Source: Styela clava (Eukaryota > Chordata > Ascidiacea > Stolidobranchia > Styelidae). Taken from it: a stretch of DNA of 64,000 nt. Where the stretch lies: the NCBI RefSeq assembly GCF_964204865.1, contig NC_135252.1:15955383-16019382 (forward strand), written 5' to 3'. A program made the position numbers and the translations under genes. The stretch's first letter is position 1. Each line of letters opens with the position of its first letter. The notes beneath the pieces were generated by a model. It did no database searches, was not told the origin of the DNA, and was given only the letters and a program-made list of their open reading frames with translations. Of this stretch, positions 37,751-48,982 are shown one piece after another.

Positions 37751-40700
37751 ATGAATAAGGTTGATGCACTACTTCGCACTCCGTTTTCGCAGCTGCCGCT
37801 GGAACAAAAATTACAAGTACAACGTCTTGGGCCTTATCAACCAAAAAATTGTTCACTGAAACAATCCCATGACGGAGGAAAGCGTCGGCGTACATTCTGC
37901 GCAGAAACTTGGTATAAAAAACACGAATGGTTGTGTTACAGCGAGGACAAAAATGCACTTTTTTGTTTTTATTGCCTACTTTTTGCTACCGCCCGTGACT
38001 CACGTTGGTGTAAATTTGGTTTTAGAGATCTTAAACATCTTTCCGAGCGTGCCAGGGATCATCAATCTTCTATGGAGCATCTGGACAATGCAGTAAAATA
38101 CCGAACATTCGGAAATGTTAATATTGCAGCACAGTTGGATGAAGGACGCGCGGTTTCTATTCGTCGGCACAACCAAAACGTCGAGAAAAACCGCCATGTT
38201 CTCGGTCGATTGATAGATGTTTTGAAGTTCATTGGTTGTCTCGAGATGTCCCTCCGTGGGCACGATGAACGGGCTGGCTCTTCTAATAGAGGGGTATTTT
38301 TGGATATGGTGGAATACACCGCATCCCTAGATAGAGTATTGAGATCATCTTGATGCAGCAACTGTTTCGAAAGGGACATCTAAGGATATCCAAAATGATT
38401 TGCTCGACTCAATGTATAAAATTTATTCACAACATTTGGCTCTGGAAATTGAGAATTGCCAGTTCCTTTCGATTCAGTCTGACGAGACAACTGACATCAC
38501 GTGCGTTTCCCAACTGGCTGTGATTTTTCGGTTTGCGAAAGATGGTAAACCTACCGAGAGATTTCACAGCTTTGTACCAATCGTTGATCGCACTGCTTGC
38601 GGGATATCGGCTGTACTGAAAGAAGTGTTACAGCCTTACAACGCGAAGTCAAAATTGATAGCTCAAACTTATGACGGCGCGGCAGTCATGAGTGGGTCGA
38701 AACATTGTGTTCAAGTTTATATAAAAGAAGATTTTCCTCATGCGCATTTTTTACATTGTTATGCACACCAATTTAACCTCTTTATTAAAAATATGTGTCT
38801 TGATACCCCTCTCGTCCGTATATTTTTTGCAAATGTTTCGGGGTTTTCTTCATTTTTTTCCGTTTCGCCCAAGCGCTCTGACCTCCTTCGCCAGATATGT
38901 AGCCGCCGTCTCCCAGCTTGTGCACCAACACGTTGGAACTTCCAATCACGCGTGGTGCAGGGCGTGTCCGGAATTAGGTCTGAGCTCATTGAGTGTTTCA
39001 ATGGCATTCAGAGTAGAGATGTACCGATACCACTTTTGTCGCCGATACCGATACCGATCCGATACCAGCTAAAAAAGCCGATACCGATACCGATATGCCG
39101 ATACTACAGAAAGGCCGATATTACCGATATTCCGATACCGATACTATGTAAATATTACTTAATTAGGTGTGCTGTGTAGGGCAGACGGGTTAAAACAATG
39201 GTCTTTGAGCGTTGTTCATAGAACACATTATTTCAGATCGAAATAAATATATATCACATAATATGAAATTAATGTTTGGTGTTTGCTTTAACTGATTAAG
39301 ATACACTGTACAGTAACGCTAGTAATCTCGGTGTTCAATTAGAAAACTCATAAGCCGGGATGTCCAATTTGAATTTAATGTTAATATCGCGACCTTCGTA
39401 TATCGTTATTCGTGTTTAAAAGAATATCGAATATCACCCACACATTCTAGAGCCGCCGTCCTACGTTCGAATTAAAAGCATTTTTCAAATATTTTATTTC
39501 GTGGCTAATCGTAATCGTCGACGCAATAAGTCAAAGCCAACATGAAAGAATATCAATCAGCACTGACCAAAAGAAGGCCTACATATAACCGTCGAGGATG
39601 TTTTTTTACTTTACTATTTTATATTATTATACAATTGCCATCATATATTTTGAGACAGTCTAGGACTCTAGGCCCTCTGGGGCTAGGCGGTCATGTCAAT
39701 ATATCTATAAAGAAATTGTGTAGTTAAACAAAATTAATATCTGCGAGGGATAATTGTGTCGGAATTTAGTTTATCGATGTCGTCTGACTAAATGACACTC
39801 GTACTTGACGACAAACAGTCAGAATTTATGCCCGTGCCAAAAGTCCATGTGCCGTTAATAAGGACCCCAATTCCACTGTATGATTTAAAACTGGGCGCCT
39901 AATTGCTTTTTGTTATGTGCCGTGTTGATATATTTCTTCATAATTACTATGTAATATTAAAAATATCAATATAAAAATTTGACAGCGAAAATAGCTAAAA
40001 ATACGTGAATCCTATTCTCTCGCGGGGGTAGGGACATGTATGGCTCATAGCTCACGATATCTCCAGACAAAAAATAAATTAAAAAGTAGTATTCCAACTT
40101 ATCTTTTAAAACATTCTGGACCATATCAAAAAGGTAAATATATCGGAAATATCGGCCTTAATCTAACCGATACCGATACATGGCCGATACCGAAAAAATG
40201 GCCGATATTACCGATACCCGATACCGATACATCGGTACATCTCTAATTCAGAGCTCTCCGGTTTGGGACGAACGCTCTGTGAGAGAGGCGGCAGGTCTAA
40301 AGGGTCTGCTAGAAGATGGTGAGTTTTCATTTTTTCTCGCTTTTTTCTCCACAATATTCTATCACGTGGATGTATTATACGGCGCATTGCAGTCAAGGCT
40401 AATGGATGGAGCGTCTGTGCAGTCGTGTATTTCAGACTTCTGCGATGCTGTATCTCGTATCCGGGAAACAATAAAATACGACGACACATGGAGTGCTTCT
40501 TTACGCCGCGGGCAAACAACGCAGCGTTTGATTTTGTCTGCAAAGGAATGCTGTGACATTCTGGTGAATCAAATAGGCGATCGTCTGCGCACTGAACACC
40601 TTGCCGCGTTCTCTTTGATGAACCCCAAAAATTTTTCAAAATTTGCACGTCAATTTCCCATCCATTTGTTGGCTACTGTCTCCAAATTTTACCCCATGAT

Positions 40701-41080
40701 AAACGTGGGTAAAATGGAAAATGAATTGCGATGTATATACACCAATCAAACTTTTTTGAACATCACATCAACTTGCGCGCTCTATGGGTTGGTTCCTCAT
40801 AGATAACACTCTAGTAACTACCTTTGCGGCGTCTGCAAAATTTCTGGACATCATTTTGACGACGCCTATTTCTTCCGCCGACGCAGAGCGAACATTCGGC
40901 ACGCTGAAGCGTATTAAAACGTATCTCAGAAACACAATGAAGCAAGATAGATTAAATTCCTTGGCTGTTTTATCCATTCACAGAGACGTTATTTCTGGGA
41001 TGCATGACTTTAATCAGCGCGTTATTGAGCATTTTGCTTCCAAGAAACCGCGGCGTGTTGCATATATGTTCAAGCAGTAG
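37751..41080 (+). pseudogene. hAT transposase (TTF zinc finger, DUF4371, hAT dimerisation), broken
   Basis: Transposase remnants of hAT-2 in four frame pieces. From 37751: a TTF/BED-like zinc finger (WYKKHEWLCYSEDKNALFCF, then a C-to-H spaced end ...DHQSSMEH). After a one-base frameshift near 38340: the DUF4371 RNase-H-like core with SIQSDETTDITCVSQLAV and the HCYAHQFNL motif. The frame is then split at 39013 by a 1.2-kb MITE and continues at 40246. A second frameshift near 40790 leads to the C-terminal hAT dimerisation domain (ISSADAERTFGTLKRIK). The domain order is that of ZMYM1-like hAT transposases. Two frameshifts plus the insertion make it non-functional. Confidence 0.9.
39014..40245. 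mobile_element. hAT-like MITE (hAT-3), 1232 bp, with perfect 8-bp target duplication
   Basis: Inverted ends TAGAGATGTACCGAT (39014) and ATCGGTACATCTCTA (ending 40245). Flanked by the identical 8-mers ATTCAGAG at 39006-39013 and 40246-40253. Both ends carry dense arrays of the hexamer CCGATA (about 39040-39145 and 40140-40235). The interior has no transposase. It interrupts the hAT-2 transposase gene. Removing it and one ATTCAGAG restores reading continuity at that point. Confidence 0.93.
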
Positions 41081-42358
41081 AAGTCTAGCAGCATATATAT
41101 CTACGAGTGAGCGACGCATGTCCTTATCTTTGCATTAACTTTCCTTTCTTCATAGTAACGTTTTAAACCTTATTTTAGGTTTTGTCTGCTTTCCCGAAGT
41201 TTCTGTTAATATGTCATTGTATTTATCTGGGTAAATATTGCCTTTCCTTTTGAAAGAGGTTTCAAAATAAACTATGTCTATATTTATTAATCCCTTGGCT
41301 TGGACCGGTTTTAAAGACACTTTCTTATCGTTAAAAATTGTTGCTTTTGCCGATTGGTTGTTACCGATGGATTGGTTTTTATACTCATAAAATGATGGGA
41401 GAACTTACAGCGCTCATCCTGTCCCCGTAGATGGGGGTGACTTGGTCCCGCAGTAGCTTGCCCCGGTTGTCAAAATGACCACGCGCCGCCACTGACTGGG
41501 TTACCATATTTTTGTGACTTCAAATCGGGACGCCTCAAAAGACAACGACCCCTTAGCTGTGATTTTGTAACTTCACATTTTCCAATTTTACTACATAGGC
41601 CCACATTCCTACATTTTAAGCTGTCCCCGCTGTCTTTATTGACTATATTGTTATCAAAATTTCATGCGCATATTCTCTGTCCAAATATCGGGTTCAGTTC
41701 GAAAAATAGGAAGGAATTGACGTTAACGATACCGGTACAAATAATTCGAATTCAGACTAATTAGTATTGGTTTTACATGCGATACGTCTGCCATCAATGG
41801 GAATCAGCGGGAAACTAACGCATTCGCCTTCAGTAAGTAGGCTAGCGCTGCGCTACACAGAAACAACGAGAACATGTTTGTGTATTATGCTGGAAAAGCG
41901 GGACTTTTGGCTGACTTATCGGGACGGCGGGACAAAACGCTGAAATGCGGGACTGTCCCGCCTAAAGCGGGACGTATGGTAAGCCTACTGATAGTTAACT
42001 TTCGCAAAAACGTTTGCGGCCCGCAGCGAATTTCTGGCTCGTTGCGGACTCATTCAAACCCCTCGCGGACTCATTTGAGACCGCGGACTCGGGTTGGGAA
42101 ACACTGCGTTACTCGACAAGGCATTATTAGCCATCATCAACATCCCTCTTTGTTTAAGATAAATTTCATAAATTATTTTCAAATTCAGAATAGGAAATAT
42201 TCTCCTTAACCTATATTACACAATTCATGACCACTACAATTAAGACACATAAATGAGCAATAATATTTAACACTCAAATTCAAGATATATTATCGGTACC
42301 GAGTCTTTCATCCAAATAGGTCATAGGAGGTTTACGATTTCGACGAGGTCATTCGAAA

Positions 42359-43357
42359 TCAGAGGTCGAGAATTGTCATTGGCAACCGAAAGGTTGTTCG
42401 GCTTATAGTCAGACAAGAATGGAATACTTGGTTCATATTTTTCGATACTACAACTTTCAGCAGGACGGATATGAACACGATTTCGTCTGTATGAACACCA
42501 TCCTTCGATTTGACAATGTAAGATCGTGTAGCAATTTGTTTCACAATAGTTCCTTTATTCCATCCCTTCCGTTCTGGATGTTGAAAATATACAGCTTCGC
42601 CCAAATCAAGTCCTCGCATTGGTCTTGTAGATTTGTCATAACTCTTCTTAACGTTGTGCTTCCGATGCAGGCTTTTGAAATCCTAGTTTTCGTTTGGTTT
42701 CGTAATTGTAGGTATATATAATCGATCTGGTTGATCGACAAAATAGAATCTTTGACGGTCTGCTGTTCAAGTCTTGACGCGGCGTATTTCTTATTTCTAG
42801 AAGAGCTAGAAATTGATCTTCAGTCGTGTTTGCAGTCCTTTTCAGCATATTTTTGAAAATTTTCACGGACGATTCAGCTTTTCCATTTGCTTGTTGATGT
42901 CCAGGTGAAGATGTAACGTGATGAATTCTCCAATCACTCACGAATTTCTCGAATTCTGACGAGTTGAGATTTCTTCCACAATCTGAGATTAATATCTTTG
43001 GAATACCATGTCTAGCAAAATGCCGTTTCAGACATATGATGATTTGATTCGTAGTTGTCGTCGTCATCACATCGACTTCGAAGAAACTTGAGAAGTAATC
43101 AACCGTGGTTAGATAATTTTTCCCTTTATACTCATCACAAATCAAACTTTTTCCCAAGAAACACTTCCTTTGTTGTGTTGCAGTAGTGGTTCATTCTGAT
43201 AATTTGGTTTCGTCTGCTGACAAGAAAAACAATTGTTAGCAATTTGCTCAATCTCTTTGGACATACCAATCCAAAAGACAGTTTCACGAGCACGGCGCAT
43301 CATACTTGCATAACCTAAATGAGAAAAATGAAGTTGTTGCTTTATTTCATTACGCAT
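42359..43357 (-). pseudogene. Retrotransposon integrase domain, broken
   Basis: N-terminal HHCC zinc module at 43357-43220 (HFSHLGY... NCFSCQQTKP). Then the catalytic core with first Asp in TTVDYFSSFF, second Asp in ISDCGRNLNSSEF (the usual N after SD is replaced by C) and Glu in HQQANGKAESSVK. The C-terminal GPY/F-like module (NKGTIVKQIATRSYIVK) is in another frame near 42530. Frameshifts near 43150 and 42650 break the protein. Confidence 0.85.
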
Positions 43358-43359
43358 AG

Positions 43360-43880
43360 ATTTTAGGATCCATATGTATGTAGTATGTTTATTTGCCTCA
43401 AAAATGTAACAGTATCTGCATAATAGTTAAACGGTATAAAAGAGACGGGATACATGTGCAAGCGTAGTAGTATATATTTACGGTGCAAGACCCTACCGTC
43501 CTAAGACACAGATGTGGACATGCACGCCAACAAGTATAACTGCAGTTTAGGACTGCTGCGTTATAGTAGGACAACAGACGTGAAATATACAAATAAAACT
43601 CTTGTACAAATACAATACACAGAACAAAGAGGTACGGCACCACGATAATATGTACAATAGGCAGTTTATGGCACGTTCATGTCCCAGGTTCTGATGTGAA
43701 GGGATGGAAATAGAGTATAAATCGCATTTTTGTGTTTTTTTACAAAAGATTGCACGAAACAAGTAAAAATTTGTTCGAGACACCAACTTGCCAAAAACCA
43801 ACGTTGGGTGGGACCACGACACCAATAAATTAGGTTCTAAGAAGGTAAACAATAAACGACATATGTAAAAATTCTTTGAC
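43360..43880. repeat. Foreign insert in the retrotransposon pol region
   Basis: About 520 bases separating the pol linker from the integrase zinc module, unlike the retrotransposon. Bases about 43380-43455 match, in reverse orientation, 60405-60490 (shared core includes CCGTCTCTTTT and GTTTAACTATTATGCAGATA). Both may therefore be parts of one repeat family. Ends not defined. Confidence 0.55.
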
Positions 43881-44130
43881 ACAGTTCTTTCACACAGTTG
43901 TTAGTCATAAGTTGTATGCGACAAAAGAAATGAGATATACGTTCACCTTTTAAAATAATATCATCTTGATGACTCAATGTATCTCTTATTGAAAAATATG
44001 GTTTTACACAGTCAGGTAAGTCATACGGTCATCCATGTTTTATATATCTCAGTAACTTCATCGATTTATCGTCTTTCATCATAGCTTGCTTCACATCTTC
44101 AATTCTTTCATCTGGAATTTGCTCTAAAGC

Positions 44131-44203
44131 AGGGGTCGGCAACCTTTTGAACCCGGCGTGCCAGTTTATGAATAATGAGCACCTTCGTGACTTAATGGTT
44201 TGC
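44131..44203 (+). mobile_element. hAT terminal fragment
   Basis: CAGGGGTCGGCAACCTTTTG followed by CCCGGCGTGCC is a characteristic hAT terminus. Only about 70 bases are present, inserted at the end of the RNase H region of the retrotransposon. Confidence 0.6.
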
Positions 44204-45289
44204 TTAAAATTCTTTCGAGAGGTTTATGATCGTTGTGAATTGTTGTATTGCGGTATATTGATTGAATCGTTCAAGTCCAAATACAACAGATAAAGTTTCT
44301 TTTTCAATCTGAGCCCAACTTCTTTCAGATTTTGACAAACCACGGGATGCATATTCGATAGGCTTCTCATTCTGCATTAAAACAGCACCAAGACCATCTT
44401 TGCTGCTATCAACTTGTAGAACTAGGTCAAGGTTAGGGTCGTAATAAGCTAACACGAGCGATTTCGTAATTTTACGTTTGACCAATTGAAAAGCTTTTTC
44501 ACACTTTTCGTCCCATAGCCATTTAACATTCTTTCTAGTAAGGTTTCGAATTGGCTCTAGATCCCTGGCAAGATTAGGTAAAAATCTGGATAAATATTGA
44601 ATCATACCACAAAATCGTTTGACATCACTGACATCTTTTAGCGATGACATTTTTACTATGGCCTCAGTTTTAGCAGGATCTGGCTCTATCCCACTTGTTG
44701 TAATCTTATGGCCCATAAAAGTTATTTCTTCCTTCATAATTCTTGCTTTGGTATCATTTAATTTAATGTTCTTAGTTCGGCACCTGATTTGGAGATTTCT
44801 CGTGTTCTCTCTCAAGTCTGCTTCAGCTTCAGATTTAGTGTCTTCACATTCAATTACTATGATGTCATCTGCAATTGTTATAACACCTTTTAATCTGAAC
44901 AATGCTTCATTTAAACGTTTCTGAAATATTTCGCTGCTCACATTCAAACCAAATGGGAGTCTAGCCCATCTGTAACGAGAAAAAGGTGTGATCATTGTCG
45001 GTGACTTACTCGATTCTTCATCTAATATTACGTGCCAATATGCTTCTTTCACATCAAACTTAGTAAACACTTTTGCATTGCGAAGCTTATGCAATACATC
45101 ATCAAGAACAGATAATCGGTAGTGTTCTCGTTTCAACGCGGCATTTAAAGGTTGAGGGTCAATACATATTCGAAGCTTTTTGTTGGGTTTCACAGTTACA
45201 GCCATTTGACTAACCCAATCGGTAGGTTCATCCACCGGTATTAAGATTCCCCTTTTTACCAGGTTATCTATTTCCGATTTAACTCTATC
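44204..45289 (-). pseudogene. Retrotransposon reverse transcriptase and RNase H
   Basis: RT fingers/palm: VKPNKKLRICIDPQPLN, FTKFDVKEAYWHV, RLPFGLNVSSEIFQ and the catalytic box as ITIADDIIV (ADD where most gypsy elements have YVDD-like boxes). Connection and RNase H follow (FCGMIQYLSRFLPNL, LQVDSSKDGLGAVLMQ). A frameshift near 44240 moves the final DHKPLERIL-type motif to another frame. A stop codon at 45290 separates it from gag-protease. Confidence 0.92.
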
Positions 45290-46560
45290 TTAAAGATCTA
45301 TTGGGATTTTTCTACAAGGTAAAACTCTAGGTTGAAATTCAGGATCAACTTTTAATTTCGCTATTCCCAAGTTTCCCAAAGTTTGCGGTAGGTCAACATT
45401 TGCAATAAATTTATCGCTGTTTATTGTATCAATCCCATTTTTTATTGTCATTAACCCCAAAAGACAGTTGAAATTATTCTTGACAACAATAAATCTTACC
45501 TCTGCGACTTCATTATTTCGAGGATTTTTTACCTTTAAAATTGCCTCACCGAGTGGCTTCATTTTCGTTTTATTCCACATCACGAGACTGTCAGTAGTTG
45601 GTCTAATTTGGTCTTTCCGCACATATTTCTCGCATATTGTGTTGACATCTGCAGCACTATCAATTTGAAATCTGACTTTATAATTGTTGACTTCCATCAG
45701 AGCAGTAATTCTTGAACTGTTGACGTTATCTATATTCTGGACACGCTGATGACCTTCTTCAAGCGTTTCTTCATTTTGGTCATGTTTCTTCATTTGCCGA
45801 ACATAGCTTGCGTTCCTACACTTCACTCGGAAATGATTTCTACCATTGCACGAGTGACAAGTTTTTCCGTAGGCAGGGCAATAAGATATTCCGAACTTGT
45901 GTCTTCGTCCACAAAATTTGCATTCTTGGTATGCATTTGGAATTTGCTTGTTGTGCTTCAGAGCTCTCTCCGTATTTTGGTATTGTCTATTTTTAGTCGA
46001 CAAAATTCGTTGCTCGCTTTCAGAAGATGCACGGATCCCAGTCGCTTGCTTTTCTGACATTTCATATGTTTGGCAAATCTTTATGACTTTTGACATATTG
46101 AGATCAGTCTCCCACAACAGAATTTCTTGTAATTTACCGCTTACTGAGAATACGATTTTATCTCTTATCATTCGGTATTTGTTTTCAAAACTACAGGAAG
46201 CGGCTTTACTACGGAGTTCAACGAGAAATGTATCAAAATTGTCTTTGTACTGTATATTGAAAAAGCGAAAAGTCTCCATCACCTCTCATTCATCCGAGGA
46301 TTACAGTGTTCAGCCATTTTCTGTAGTAGAACTTTAGGGTCATTTTCGTCCTCAGTCTTAATGTATACAAAGTGTTCGGCAGCTTTAATCATTTGAGCAC
46401 CTGCGCAATATAAGATTATTGCCTTCTGTTCTTCCTTTGACTTGCTAGTAGAACCGCTGGCTAGCATGAAAACATCGATCTGTCTCTTCTATTTCTTAAA
46501 AATGTTTCATCATTCAGATCAAGAGTCGACGGTAAGCGAATTTCAGATACCGCTGCCACC
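45290..46560 (-). pseudogene. Retrotransposon gag with zinc knuckle and aspartic protease
   Basis: A gag body in at least three frame pieces (start next to the LTR at about 46561, then 46467 and 46282). A cysteine pair CKFCGRRH and a CCHC knuckle (CHSCNGRNHFRVKC) follow, then a retropepsin-like segment FQIDSAADVNTI in which the usual D-S/T-G is D-S-A. The frame ends at a stop codon at 45290, directly in front of RT. Confidence 0.85.
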
Positions 46561-46561
46561 A

Positions 46562-46850
46562 TGTTAATAATATCTTGGTTAGATGATAAGTTCTACACCC
46601 AAGCTATTATAGAATAAGGGTTCAACTGAATGCGCTTACACTTTTTTTTATGGTTCCAACAAAGTGGGAATTTTCAATAATTAAATAATAAATAAGATAA
46701 AATAATAAAATAAGAGACACATACATGTATGTACAAATAGGAAAATAAGTATATACATTAACGACAGCATCATCAATCACATGTATTTTCATTAAATCTA
46801 TGGTGTTTCGTTGTTCACTTCTCTATTATACCAGCATAACACACAACACT
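46562..46850 (-). repeat. Retrotransposon LTR (upstream LTR), with insertion
   Basis: Begins TGTTAATAATATCTTGG, like 35933. The homology is interrupted after the GCTTACAC block by roughly 190 bases of AT-rich DNA and resumes at TATTATACCAGCA. It fades near 46850, so the far edge is lost or rearranged. Confidence 0.65.
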
Positions 46851-47696
46851 AGAATTCGGTTGGAAACCGAAGACTTATCGATCGGAGGTTAAGGATCCCC
46901 AAAACAGTGGTCTTACTCCATAGTGACACCGTGTGTCCTATCACTAATTAATTAATACCTCGCTAATTATAAGACATAATCCATCCAAAATCGATAGGAT
47001 CCTGTTCCGAATGATGAATGCACATGCAAAATTTGGAGCAGATTCAACCTCGCTTTCGTGAGATATCGCGTGTATCTAACCAATGACATTAAACAACATG
47101 ATGCGCAACTCCGGCATTTTTGTCCGAAGATCGTATTCGATAGCACGCTCCAATGCACATACTTGGCGAGACGAAAACGAGCGGATGTGTGCTGCTTTCA
47201 AGGCGTAGCACGAATGGTGTTCGTGCCTGCTTTGACAGTTGTTGTCGATTTTAATGATATTTTTGAAAGTTGGGGTAAAAAGAAATCGGTAAAAGGTAAG
47301 GTGAATACTATTGTTGTATATCACACCCGGGCATTGCACTGTTAAGTACATGTGGGAAAGCCAGCCTTTGTCAAATACTACGAAGTTATTAATTCAGTAC
47401 GGTACGTAGTTGCCCATTTGCCGAAATTACATATTTACTTACCCCTTATGGTTTCAAATAGTTCATGCACCTCCAGTTAGATTTTTTTAATCAGTGAGGA
47501 TATATACTCATTGTTGATTGCTGCTCATTGTAACATACTATTACGCATTCACTTTTATTTGCGTATTGAATCAAAGTGTTAACAAGTTCACCTAACATTT
47601 CACTCATACCGGTCTATATTGTATAGTCTGATTTCTCAAGTATTTGGAGCCACGAATGCTTGTAATTTTCTGACTAAACCCTTTTATTAGTTGGTT

Positions 47697-48262
47697 TGCG
47701 AACGAATCAGATGTGCGTGGAGTCGTAATTTTTGAAAACCAAATTTTGGTTAAAGACCTTGCGTGCATCATGTCAGGGGATACTGAAAGATTCAGTCTAA
47801 AGGGAATTATAGTTAATCGTTATATTTTTTTTTTACTCCACATCGATATATAACATATTTTATGTCTTTTCGTGCAACCGTTTAATTCTACGGTGCATTT
47901 CATCTTTTATGAATTTGGTCACTGATTTAAATAATAAAAAAACATGCTCGTAACCAGGATGTTATGTTTTTTTTTATTTTAAATACTTATGATGGATATT
48001 TGGTATTTTTTGTTTTTTGAAAATGTTCTTTTTTTCTTCAAAATATTTATTTTGAAATGTTTTGGTGTTTCATTAACTTTTTAAGCTATTAACCTGAATC
48101 AACAAGCGTTTTAGGTGTCGCTGCCTGAAGACCTCTTGAGGTCCCTCGCGACTCCTGTCACACAATTTAAGTTAGTTTCCACTTATATTTGTAATTATTT
48201 TTTTATATATCATACCATGTTTAAATTGTGTTGACGAATAAATGATGATTGATTGATTGATT
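47697..48262 (+). mobile_element. 5'-truncated LINE tail, only in copy 1
   Basis: About 566 bases present in the left arm and absent from the right arm, which runs straight from TTAGTTGGTT to ATATACCAAATT. It ends in AATAAATGATGATTGATTGA, a polyadenylation-like word plus GATT microsatellite, as in CR1/L2-type non-LTR retrotransposons. No protein-coding part remains. Confidence 0.7.
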
Positions 48263-48982
48263 ATATACCAAATTCAGTAAAATATTTTTTAAATAAAACA
48301 TGAGATATTGGATTTATTAGCTTTTCCATTCTGAATCATATAGACTGCTTTATTTATTCTTAACGAAAATTAATAAATCTCCTCTCTTTCTTCAGATGTG
48401 AAAGTTGTGGACAAACCTGTCTAAGCATTGCGAGACTCTTGCAGCACAAGAGGCAATAGCAGAAATAGCAAGTATATCAATCAAGAAATTAAGCCGACAT
48501 AAAGCAAAACTTTCAACTATTCGTCCAATCTCAATTTCCTATTATTTATTCACAGGACAACTATAGCAGACGGGGAGATATCAGAAGTCTGGCGACATAT
48601 CAGTGACAGTGTGATTCCGAGAAATATAATGCAATTGAAAATAGAAAATTGCAATAGAAAAACAACCTATGGAGGCATGCAAAGACATTTGACCCTCCGG
48701 TAGAGTTGTGTATGGCCCCCACATCCTGCAGGGCTTGAGGAAAATAACTAAAAATTCCAAAGCGTAAGATTGCATAAGCGGTCTTATTTGTAAAAAGGCA
48801 CAAAACACGCCAGACATACTTAAAACAGCTTTGGAAATGAGGATAACGGGTACCTCACTGCACCTGTGTTATATTTGGTTCATCAACTTTTGGTAGTACT
48901 ATAGAAGAAATTCCGGAAGGGGTATAATCATCATTCATGATAAAATACTATCATATATTTTTTGAACAACTTCAATCTATAC

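Larger units (their letters stand above)
37212..41494 (+). mobile_element. hAT element of the ZMYM1/DUF4371 type (hAT-2), degraded autonomous copy
   Basis: Inverted ends CAGTGGCGGCGCGT (37212) and ACGCGCCGCCACTG (ending 41494), with CCGGGGCAA-type subterminal repeats on both sides. Contains a broken transposase gene and an inner MITE. I could not find a clean 8-bp target duplication. It sits inside hAT-1. Confidence 0.85.
36107..42106. mobile_element. Outer hAT element (hAT-1) carrying a nested hAT
   Basis: Inverted ends CAGCGTTTCCCAACC (36107) and GGTTGGGAAACACTG (ending 42106), with subterminal GCGGACT repeats on both sides, as in hAT elements. Flanking bases CGTTAGCA and CGTTACTC agree at 5-6 of 8 places, so the target duplication is decayed or uncertain. 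Its own DNA is only about 1.7 kb (36107-37211 and 41495-42106). The rest is the inserted hAT-2. No transposase of its own was recognised. Confidence 0.75.
42107..46561 (-). mobile_element. Ty3/gypsy-type LTR retrotransposon, degraded internal region
   Basis: Reads right to left: LTR edge at 46562, primer-binding region directly inside it (TGGTGGCAGCGGTATC), gag, protease, reverse transcriptase, RNase H, integrase, then the downstream LTR. The order RT before integrase places it in the Ty3/gypsy group. Many lesions: frameshifts in gag (near 46280 and 46470), a stop codon between protease and RT (45290), a frameshift in RNase H, about 520 bases of foreign DNA (43360-43880) and a hAT scrap (44131). 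It cannot be active. Confidence 0.88.

Noticed and set aside
47076-47351. Frame repeated at 55461-55742 as a duplicated gene
   Set aside because: It spans the transposon inverted end and differs between copies only as the surrounding non-coding DNA does, so there is no sign of protein selection.
48581-48817. Paired open frames repeated at 54560-54796 as a conserved gene
   Set aside because: They are identical only because they lie in the two transposon copies. No family similarity, and two overlapping frames are equally open.
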